DNA from: Tabrizicola sp.
GTDB lineage: Bacteria > Pseudomonadota > Alphaproteobacteria > Rhodobacterales > Rhodobacteraceae
Reading direction: 5' to 3'
Assembly (NCBI RefSeq): GCF_030373185.1
Contig: NZ_JAUCZH010000003.1
Coordinates: 248,001 to 312,000, forward strand
Length of the DNA stretch: 64,000 bases
Position numbers and translations under genes: made by a program. Every line of letters starts with the position of its first letter. The stretch's first letter is position 1. This document shows, piece after piece, positions 57,826 through 64,000 of this stretch. A model generated the notes under the pieces. The model was not told the origin of the DNA. It was given only the letters and a program-made list of their open reading frames with translations, and searched no databases.

Positions 57826-58902
57826 TCAACCATCCACGCTGTCGCGGGCAAGGTCAAAGGCCTTGCGCATGACGGTCGGCAGGTCTGCCGGACGAAAGAC
57901 TGTGCGCGACGCCCATTCCCCGCGCAAGGGTTCGGTGCAGATCCTGGCCAGCCTGATGCTTAGAATGAGGTGGAAGTGGGTAAAGGTGTGGCGCACCTCG
58001 CCCACATCCTGCCAGTCGGCCTCGGCCGGGGCTGGCCCTCCGGCCCCGTCCCAGCCGTCTCCGGGAAAGCCCAGCATCCCACCCAGAAGGCCACGCTCGG
58101 GCCGCCGTTCAACCAGCCAGCCGCCATCCTGATGGCCCAGCCAAAGGACGCCCCGCCGCACCGGCTTTGCCACTTTCGGGGATTTGCGCGGCAGATCCGC
58201 CTGCATGCCTTCGGCGCGGGCAAGGCAGGCGTCGTTCCACGGGCAGATGCCGCAGGCCGGGTTGCGGGGGGTGCAGATCGTGGCACCAAGGTCCATCACG
58301 GCCTGAGCATAGTCTCCGGGGCGCTGGGCGGGGGTCAACTGACCGGCCAACGCGGTCAGCTCCGGTTTGGCGGCGGGCAGGGCCGTTTCCACCCGGTAAA
58401 GCCGCGACATCACCCGCTCGACATTGCCATCGACCACGGTTGCCGCTTCGTCAAAGGCAATCGCAGCAATGGCGCTTGCGGTATAGGGTCCGATGCCGGG
58501 CAAGGTCAGCAGCCCGGCGCGGGTCTTGGGAAACTGGCCGCCATGATCCGCCGCCACCGCGCGGGCGCATTTCAACAGGTTGCGGGCGCGGGCGTAATAG
58601 CCAAGACCCGCCCATTCCCCCATCACCTCGGCGTCTGCTGCGCTTGCAAGCGCCGCCACATCCGGCCAGCGCGCGGTGAAGCGGTGGAAGTAATCCTTCA
58701 CGGCGGCCACAGTGGTTTGCTGCAACATCACCTCGGACAGCCAGACCCGGTAAGGATCCGGCTGTACGCCCGCCGCCCGGTCCGCAGGCGAGGTGCGCCA
58801 CGGCATCGTGCGCGCGTGCCGGTCATACCAGCGCAGCAAGGTATCGCTCAGGCTATCGGTCACCAGTGGCCTCGCAGGGTTATGCCTGCAACATAGCGGC
58901 AC
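57826..58902 (-). CDS. mutY: A/G-specific adenine glycosylase MutY
   Basis: 358 residues. It removes adenine mispaired with 8-oxoguanine. The catalytic Glu lies in VWLSEVMLQQT (E57), the helix-hairpin-helix is LLTLPGIGPYTASAIAAIAF, and the 4Fe-4S loop has cysteines spaced C-x6-C-x2-C-x5-C (CTPRNPACGICPWNDACLA). A NUDIX-like C-terminal domain follows. ATG 58902 has AAAGG seven bases before; a GTG at 58863 with GAGG is an alternative, shorter by 13 residues. With mutM it forms the GO repair pair. Confidence 0.94.
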   Translation of the reverse strand: MPLCCRHNPARPLVTDSLSDTLLRWYDRHARTMPWRTSPADRAAGVQPDPYRVWLSEVMLQQTTVAAVKDYFHRFTARWPDVAALASAADAEVMGEWAGLGYYARARNLLKCARAVAADHGGQFPKTRAGLLTLPGIGPYTASAIAAIAFDEAATVVDGNVERVMSRLYRVETALPAAKPELTALAGQLTPAQRPGDYAQAVMDLGATICTPRNPACGICPWNDACLARAEGMQADLPRKSPKVAKPVRRGVLWLGHQDGGWLVERRPERGLLGGMLGFPGDGWDGAGGPAPAEADWQDVGEVRHTFTHFHLILSIRLARICTEPLRGEWASRTVFRPADLPTVMRKAFDLARDSVDG

Positions 58903-59041
58903 CTTTCGCCGGGGCCAGAGGTTGCAGTGTCAGGCGGGACGTTCACCCCTGCGTAACGCAATCTTTATGCCTGATCCGTGTCGCCAGCACTGGCGGGGCG
59001 GCGCGGGTGCTATAAACTGCGCTCAAGACAAGAAGGACGCC

Positions 59042-59569
59042 ATGGCCCGCAAGCCCCTGCCAAACCCAAGTGCAGACCGCCGCCAGCGGGGGTTTGAGCC
59101 TGCCTTCGGGCTGGTCAAGGCCCCGATCCGCGCGGCCGGCGAGGCGCGCGGTTTTGCCGTCGCCCGGCTGCTGACCCACTGGGCCGAGGTTGCAGGCGAA
59201 GATCTGGCCCGCAAGACCCGGCCTGTGAAGATCGGCTACGGCAAGGGCGGCATGGGGGCGACGCTGACGCTTCTGGTCAAGGCGGCCGAAGCACCGATGG
59301 TGCAGATGGCGTTGCCGCACCTCAAGGATCGGGTGAACGCGGTCTATGGCTACGCCGCCGTGTCCCATATCCACCTGACCCAGACCGCAGCCACCGGATT
59401 TGCCGAAGGTCAGGCCGACTTTGCACCCGCCGCGCCAAAGCCAGCGCCGCAACCCGACCCGCTTACAGTGGCTCAGGCCGCCAAGGTGGCGGAAGGGGTT
59501 GGCGACCCTACCTTGCGCGCTGCGCTTGAAGTGCTGGCGCAAAACATCTTAACTCGCCCCCGATCCTGA
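59042..59569 (+). CDS. DUF721 / DciA-like helicase-loader protein
   Basis: 175 residues. The N-terminal KH-like DUF721 domain has FGLVKAPIRAAGEARGFAVARLLTHWAEVAGEDLARKTRPVK, given as residues about 22-64, and a conserved helical/strand region ending NAVYGYAAVSHIHL. The C-terminal third is Pro/Ala-rich and disordered. DciA is the ancestral loader of the replicative helicase DnaB in bacteria without DnaC, which fits an alphaproteobacterium. AAGGA precedes ATG 59042. It is followed at 28 bases by a dsbA-like gene, an arrangement common in this order. Confidence 0.85.
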   Translation: MARKPLPNPSADRRQRGFEPAFGLVKAPIRAAGEARGFAVARLLTHWAEVAGEDLARKTRPVKIGYGKGGMGATLTLLVKAAEAPMVQMALPHLKDRVNAVYGYAAVSHIHLTQTAATGFAEGQADFAPAAPKPAPQPDPLTVAQAAKVAEGVGDPTLRAALEVLAQNILTRPRS

Positions 59570-59597
59570 CTATCCGCATGACAAAGGACGCCAATAG

Positions 59598-60215
59598 ATG
59601 CTGAAACTGAACCGCCGTGCGATGATCGCCCTTGCCGCCGCGATGGCCGCTTCGCCCGCCTTCGCGCAGGAAGCTGGCACCGCCGTGACCGAGCCGGGTG
59701 ATTTCTCGCTTGGGTCGCCCGATGCGCCGGTGAAGATCGTCGAGTACGCAAGCTACACCTGCCCGCATTGTGCGACCTTCCATGCCAATGTCTTCAAGGA
59801 CTTGAAGCGTGACTACATCGACACCGGCAAGGTTCACTTCACCCTGCGCGAAGTGTATTTCGACCGTTACGGACTTTGGGCAGCGATGGTGGCGCGGTGT
59901 GGCGGTGACCTGCGCTATTTCGGGATCAGCGACATGCTGTTTGCCAAGCAGGCCGAATGGGCCGGGTCGCAAGATCCGATGCAGGTGGTGCAAAGCCTCA
60001 AGACCATCGGCATCACGGCAGGGTTGGACGGCGCGGCGATTGATGCCTGCCTGAACGATCAGGCGCAGGCGGAGGCGTTGATTGCCCGGTTCCAGGTCAA
60101 CATGGAGGCCGACGGGGTGCAGGGAACGCCGACGATCTTCGTCAACGGGTCCAAACATTCCAACATGACCTATGCCGATCTGAAGGCGATCATTGACGCC
60201 GAACTGGCCGGGTAA
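59598..60215 (+). CDS. DsbA-family thiol:disulfide oxidoreductase
   Basis: 205 residues. A signal peptide (about 1-23, SPAFA) is followed by a thioredoxin fold with the redox motif C55-P-H-C58 and the cis-proline segment QGTPTIFVNG. The CPHC motif and the EYASYTCPHCATFH context match DsbA/Com1-like periplasmic proteins that catalyse disulfide formation. AAAGGA lies upstream. It may help fold the Cys-containing secreted proteins seen in the window, but that is inference. Confidence 0.92.
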   Translation: MLKLNRRAMIALAAAMAASPAFAQEAGTAVTEPGDFSLGSPDAPVKIVEYASYTCPHCATFHANVFKDLKRDYIDTGKVHFTLREVYFDRYGLWAAMVARCGGDLRYFGISDMLFAKQAEWAGSQDPMQVVQSLKTIGITAGLDGAAIDACLNDQAQAEALIARFQVNMEADGVQGTPTIFVNGSKHSNMTYADLKAIIDAELAG

Positions 60216-60216
60216 G

Positions 60217-61347
60217 ATGACAGCGCCGCTTGAGGGTATCCGCGTCATCGAACTGGCGCGGATTCTTGCAGGCCCGTGGGCCGGACAAACCTTGGCAGAC
60301 CTTGGTGCGGATGTGATCAAGGTCGAGGCGCCAGAGGGAGATGACACCCGCCGCTGGGGTCCGCCCTTCATTGAAGCGGGGGGCGAAAGGACGGCCGCCT
60401 ATTTCCACGCGACGAACCGCGGAAAGCGGTCGATCACCTGTGACTTCCGCACGCCGGAGGGGCAGGAAACTGTCCGCCGTCTGGTGGCGGACGCCGATGT
60501 GGTGATCGAGAACTTCAAGGTCGGTGGGCTGGCGAAATACGGGCTGGACTGGCCCGCATTGCGCAAGGTGAACCCCCGGTTGATCTATTGTTCGATCACC
60601 GGCTTTGGGCAGGACGGCCCCTATGCCCACCGCGCGGGCTATGATTTCATCATTCAGGGCATGTCCGGGATGATGAGCGTGACCGGCCCCGCAGACGGCC
60701 AGCCACAGAAGGTGGGCGTTGCCGTTACCGACGTCTTCACCGGGGTCTATGCGGCGACGGCGATCCTTGCGGCGCTGGTGCAGCGCGGCCGGACGGGTGA
60801 AGGCCAGCAGATCGACATGGCGCTTCTGGATGTGGCGACATCGGTCATGGCCAATCAGGCGATGAATTATCTGGCCTCGGGCAAGGCGCCTGGCTTGATG
60901 GGCAACGCCCACCCGAACCTTGCGCCCTATGCGGTGTTTGATTGCGCCGATGGCTGGCTGATTCTGGCGACCGGCAATGATGGGCAGTATCAGCGGCTGT
61001 GCCGGATCCTCGGGCTTGAGGATATGGCCAACGATCCGGCCTATCTGACCAACGCCGACCGCGTGGCAAACCGCGCCGCGATGACCGACCGGATCACCGC
61101 GGCGACAAGGCGCTGGGCCAAGGCCGACCTTCTGGCCGCCTGCGAGGCGGAAGGCGTTCCCGCCGGGCCGATCAACGACATGGCCGAGGTATTTGCCGAT
61201 CCGCAGGTGATTGCGCGCGGAATGCAGATTGCCCCCGAAGGCCTGCCGGGGGTGCGCAGCCCGATGCGGTTTTCAGCTGCCGATCTGGCGCTGGACCGCC
61301 CGGCCCCCCGGCTTGGCCAGCATCAGGATGAGGTGCTGGGGAAGTGA
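60217..61347 (+). CDS. CaiB/BaiF-type (class III) CoA-transferase
   Basis: 376 residues. Class III CoA-transferases move CoA between carboxylic acids through an aspartyl-CoA intermediate. The N-terminal EGIRVIELARILAGPWAGQTLADLGADVIKVE stretch (residues 6-37) and NRGKRSITCDFRTPEG are diagnostic. D172 in VTDVFTGVYAATAIL is placed like the catalytic Asp of formyl-CoA transferase. The acid substrate is not predictable. The ATG follows the dsbA-like stop directly, so the two are probably cotranscribed. Confidence 0.9.
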   Translation: MTAPLEGIRVIELARILAGPWAGQTLADLGADVIKVEAPEGDDTRRWGPPFIEAGGERTAAYFHATNRGKRSITCDFRTPEGQETVRRLVADADVVIENFKVGGLAKYGLDWPALRKVNPRLIYCSITGFGQDGPYAHRAGYDFIIQGMSGMMSVTGPADGQPQKVGVAVTDVFTGVYAATAILAALVQRGRTGEGQQIDMALLDVATSVMANQAMNYLASGKAPGLMGNAHPNLAPYAVFDCADGWLILATGNDGQYQRLCRILGLEDMANDPAYLTNADRVANRAAMTDRITAATRRWAKADLLAACEAEGVPAGPINDMAEVFADPQVIARGMQIAPEGLPGVRSPMRFSAADLALDRPAPRLGQHQDEVLGK

Positions 61348-61354
61348 ACTTTGC

Positions 61355-62347
61355 CTAAAGCCCCAGCCTTGCAAGGGCGGCGTCCAGCGGCTTCCAGTCC
61401 TTGACCTGAAGCCGCACCACCAGCGTCAGCACCCGCATCCGCCACTGCATCGGCAAGCGGGCAGCGTCCTTTTCTGTGGTTACCAGTTGCGCGGCTGAAG
61501 CTGCCGCCTCTGCCTCCAGCCGTTTCAGCAGGGTCTCGGACAGCGGGGCGTGATCGGCCAGCGCCTCACCCCGAAGGACCGTAGCGCCAAGCCCGCGCAG
61601 GGCGGTGAAGAAGCGTTCGGGGTCGGCAATTCCGGCAAAGGCCAGAACGCGCTGGCCTTGCCAGTCCATCCCGGTTTGCAGGGGATGCAGTTCCCCCGTC
61701 ACCAGTGGCACGGTGACGGCCGGTCCCCAGACCGCCACAAACCGCGCCTGTGCATCCGCCCCGCCGATGGCAAGCACCAGATCGGCCCGAGCCAAACCCA
61801 CCGCCACCGGTTCGCGCAAGGGGCCGGCGGGGATACAGCGCCCATTGCCAAAGCCGCGCGCGGCATCGACGACGACCAGCGCCAGTGATGGCTTGACCGC
61901 CGGGTTCTGGAACCCATCGTCCAGCAGGATCACCTGCGCGCCCGCGGCCTCGGCTGCCTGAACGCCTGCCGCCCGGTCCTTGGCCACCCACACCGGACTG
62001 AAGGCCGACAGCAGCAGCGGTTCATCCCCGACCTCCGCTGCCGTGTGGAGGGTGGCATCCACCCGCAGCGGGCCGGAAAGGCTGCCGCCAAAGCCCCGAC
62101 TGACGATATGCACCGCATGGCCACGCGCCAATAGCCGCTCGGTCAGGGCCAGGGTCGTGGGGGTCTTGCCCGCGCCGCCTGCCACCAGATTGCCGACGCA
62201 GATCACCGGCACGCGCGCGGTATAACCGGGTTGGCGCAAGCGCCGCGCCGTGGCTGCGGCGTAAACCCAGCCAAGCGGGGCCAGCAGACGTGCAGCAAGG
62301 CTCGGCCTGTCTGGTGGTGTGAACCAGAAGCGCGGCGCCCGCGTCAT
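61355..62347 (-). CDS. lpxK: Tetraacyldisaccharide 4'-kinase LpxK
   Basis: 330 residues. It phosphorylates the 4' position of the lipid A precursor at the inner membrane. The P-loop [16 protein letters not shown] lies at residues 53-68, and the family segments PVICVGN and [12 protein letters not shown] are present. An N-terminal amphipathic helix (about residues 16-34) fits its membrane association. The start overlaps the waaA stop by 4 bases. Confidence 0.95.
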   Translation of the reverse strand: MTRAPRFWFTPPDRPSLAARLLAPLGWVYAAATARRLRQPGYTARVPVICVGNLVAGGAGKTPTTLALTERLLARGHAVHIVSRGFGGSLSGPLRVDATLHTAAEVGDEPLLLSAFSPVWVAKDRAAGVQAAEAAGAQVILLDDGFQNPAVKPSLALVVVDAARGFGNGRCIPAGPLREPVAVGLARADLVLAIGGADAQARFVAVWGPAVTVPLVTGELHPLQTGMDWQGQRVLAFAGIADPERFFTALRGLGATVLRGEALADHAPLSETLLKRLEAEAAASAAQLVTTEKDAARLPMQWRMRVLTLVVRLQVKDWKPLDAALARLGL

Positions 62348-63540
62348 GATCCACCATCCATCAGGGTGCGGACCTCTGCCAGCAACCGCTCCGTAACCTC
62401 GGCACCTTCACTTGCTACAGCCCAGGCCGACTGCGCGAGCCGGGCCGCACGGTCCGGGGCCAGCAGATCCCCAAGCGCTTCGCCCAGTTCACGGCCCGAG
62501 GCAACAGCCCGCGTCGCCCGCGCTGCCCCAAGTCGATCGAAGATCGGCCCATGGCGACCGGTGCGCGGGCCGTGCAGGATCGCGGACCCCAGCGCGGCCG
62601 CCTCCATCGGGTTGCGGGTTGGTCCGTTGCCGGAAAGGCTGCCGCCAAGGTAGGTCACCGGCGCAAGCCGATACCAAAGCCCATATTCCGCCGGACTGTC
62701 GACGACGAAGATCTCCACTTCGGCATCCGGCTCTTCTTCGCGCATGCGCTGGGCGACCACCCAGTCGCCGTCGCTTTCAAGCCGTCGGGCAAGTGGCCCG
62801 GCCTGCGCCGGGTCTTCGGGCATCAGGATCAGCAGCAGCCTATGCGAATGCTGCATCGCGGTCCGGTGCGCTTGCAGGATGGCCGCTTCTTCGTTCACGG
62901 GCAGACCTGCGGCAAACCACACCGGCCGCGCTGCCAGCAGCCGGGCAAGAGCGGCGCGTTCAGCCTCGAGGCAGGCAAGAGCGGCGCTTTCGTCTTCCAT
63001 TCGTCCGGTCACGGCGACTGCCGACAAAGCCGCCCCCGCCTTGCGGAATTGACGAGCCGCCGCTTCATCCACCGTGAAGATCCTTGCCAGACGTGACAAG
63101 GCTGACCGCATCAGGCCGGGATACCAACCATCGCGTTCGCGCAGGAAGTTTGGCGTCCGGCCATTGACAAGCAGCATCGGGATTCGCCGTTCCGCTGCCT
63201 CGTGCAGAAGGGCGGGTCGCAATTCGCCCCCGGAGAAGATCACGATCTCGGGCCGCCAATGGTCAAGAAACGCCCGCGTCTCGGTCGGGGTATCCGTTGG
63301 CGGCGGCTGGTGGATCATCCCGTCTCGTCCCGGCAGTTCCAGCGGGCAGGTCATCACAACCGCGATGCCGTCTTCCTCGATCAGGCGACGCGCCAGCGCA
63401 AGCATCGGGCTTACCTGATCTTCTGATGGCGCATGCAGCCAGGCCAGCCCGCCCGAAGGACGCTGCGGACGAAGCGAGCCCTTTCCCGCTTCGCGCCGGT
63501 TCCCAAGGTTGTAGAGCTTCAGGCCAAGCGAAGCGGCCAT
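62344..63540 (-). CDS. waaA: Kdo transferase WaaA (3-deoxy-D-manno-octulosonic acid transferase)
   Basis: 398 residues, GT-B fold. It adds Kdo to lipid IVA. The N-terminal glycosyltransferase domain has [23 protein letters not shown], where the canonical WxHxxSxGE is altered to WLHAPSEDQ, and later [26 protein letters not shown]. The C-terminal half has [26 protein letters not shown] with the sugar-binding glycine/glutamate region. The altered first motif is unusual for a bifunctional enzyme and worth noting. It lies between DUF4170 and lpxK. Confidence 0.92.
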   Translation of the reverse strand: MAASLGLKLYNLGNRREAGKGSLRPQRPSGGLAWLHAPSEDQVSPMLALARRLIEEDGIAVVMTCPLELPGRDGMIHQPPPTDTPTETRAFLDHWRPEIVIFSGGELRPALLHEAAERRIPMLLVNGRTPNFLRERDGWYPGLMRSALSRLARIFTVDEAAARQFRKAGAALSAVAVTGRMEDESAALACLEAERAALARLLAARPVWFAAGLPVNEEAAILQAHRTAMQHSHRLLLILMPEDPAQAGPLARRLESDGDWVVAQRMREEEPDAEVEIFVVDSPAEYGLWYRLAPVTYLGGSLSGNGPTRNPMEAAALGSAILHGPRTGRHGPIFDRLGAARATRAVASGRELGEALGDLLAPDRAARLAQSAWAVASEGAEVTERLLAEVRTLMDGGS

Positions 63541-63543
63541 GGA

Positions 63544-63792
63544 TCAGACGCCAAGTTCCTCGGTCGGGGAGCCGGACTTGCCTTCGTCCCTCAGCCGGTG
63601 AATGTGGGCGATGAAGTACCGCATGTGGGCATTGTCGACCGTGCGCTGCGCTTCGGCCTTCCACGACTGAAACGCGGTCTCATAGTTCGGAAACATCCCG
63701 ACGATGTGGATCTTCGAGACATCGCGGAAAACGTTGGTCTGTGGGTCCACCAATTCGCCGCCAAAGACGAGATGCAGGCGCTGGGTCATCAT
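63544..63792 (-). CDS. DUF4170 protein
   Basis: 82 residues, a small soluble alpha/beta protein matching DUF4170, found in alphaproteobacteria next to waaA-lpxK. Conserved features include LVFGGELVDPQTNVFRDVSKIHIVGMFPNY (residues 8-37) and ARTVDNAHMRYFIAHIHR-like C-terminal half. Function unknown; the gene order suggests a link to lipid A synthesis. It ends 4 bases before waaA. Two adjacent ATGs can start it. Confidence 0.88.
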   Translation of the reverse strand: MMTQRLHLVFGGELVDPQTNVFRDVSKIHIVGMFPNYETAFQSWKAEAQRTVDNAHMRYFIAHIHRLRDEGKSGSPTEELGV

Positions 63793-63955
63793 GAACTCCG
63801 TGTCTTGTAAGTCGGCCTGACCCTAGCCGTTTCCGGCGACGGGGGAAAGAAGCCAAGCGCAGGGCGGGTTTTCCGGGACTTGCGCAAGGCGAAAGTTGCA
63901 GCGAGACTGCGCGCGGGGCCGGAATTGGCCCGGATTTCAGGGGGTATTGAAAACC

Positions 63956-64000
63956 ATGAACGAAATTCTGGGCGGCAACGCAGTATTCCTTGCGATTGCG
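63956..64000 (+). CDS. Start of an unidentified gene, cut by the window edge
   Basis: Only 15 codons are visible (MNEILGGNAVFLAIA), running off the right edge. GGGGGT lies about 12 bases upstream. The hydrophobic end of the visible part could begin a membrane segment. Nothing more can be said. The 163 bases before it are the divergent region facing the DUF4170 gene. Confidence 0.45.
   Translation, partial: MNEILGGNAVFLAIA

Overview
The window is one contiguous piece of a GC-rich alphaproteobacterial chromosome, most likely from the Rhodobacterales (Rhodobacter, Tabrizicola or Gemmobacter-like). The evidence is the mutM-echA-rpsT-dnaA-dnaN-recF-gyrB block, a flagellar cluster of the FlaF/FlbT/DUF1217 type, a CcrM-type GANTC methyltransferase, lpxK-waaA-DUF4170, and dense coding with many 4-bp ATGA/GTGA gene junctions. 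I see no insertion sequence, prophage, CRISPR array or rRNA operon.

Layout. (1) 1-7154: housekeeping genes: a 1-Cys peroxiredoxin, an unknown two-TM protein, greA, ETF-ubiquinone oxidoreductase, a secreted TPR protein and ispE. (2) 7151-31896: a flagellar island of about 25 kb. The minus strand carries fliF-fliH-fliN-fliP. The plus strand carries fliL, a small ORF, a MotE-like gene, motA, a large AMIN-like secreted protein, a lytic transglycosylase, flhA-fliR-flhB and a small ORF. The minus strand then carries flgB-flgC-fliE-fliQ-flgF-flgG-flgA-flgH and a second fliL-family gene. fliI follows on the plus strand, then on the minus strand flaF-flbT-DUF1217, one flagellin, and flgJ with a FlgN-like gene. 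fliK-flgD close the island on the plus strand. Export gate, ATPase, MS ring, rod and hook-length genes are here. No motB, fliG, fliM, flgE, flgI, flgK or flgL is visible in the window. Three intergenic regions carry CtrA-like TTAA-N7-TTAA sites. (3) 31900-43801: ubiquinone biosynthesis (ubiE-ubiB), DNA repair (mutM), echA, rpsT and the replication genes dnaA, dnaN, recF, gyrB with a LysE exporter. (4) 43798-54058: mixed genes: a DddQ-like DMSP lyase candidate, tRNA-Arg, a LacI/GntR-like regulator with a likely operator, a cytochrome c, mtaB-dapF, tRNA-Lys, a membrane-anchored winged-helix regulator with a small secreted protein encoded directly upstream, rnhB, ccrM and a GT-C-like membrane protein preceded by a tiny ORF. 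(5) 54409-64000: DUF2062 and a TPP enzyme, alkB-type hydroxylase, mutY, a DciA-like DUF721 protein, a DsbA-like protein, a CaiB-type CoA-transferase, and DUF4170-waaA-lpxK for lipid A-Kdo, plus the start of an unknown gene at the right edge.

How it fits together. Two cell-cycle layers are visible in cis. GANTC sites, the CcrM target, are clustered upstream of both dnaA and ccrM. CtrA-like boxes lie upstream of fliF/fliL, the flagellin and flgJ/fliK. This matches the known alphaproteobacterial logic in which DNA methylation, DnaA and CtrA tie replication to motility. The observations most worth following are the uncharacterised genes embedded in the flagellar operons, the membrane winged-helix/secreted-protein pair, and the DMSP-lyase-like cupin with all the expected active-site residues.
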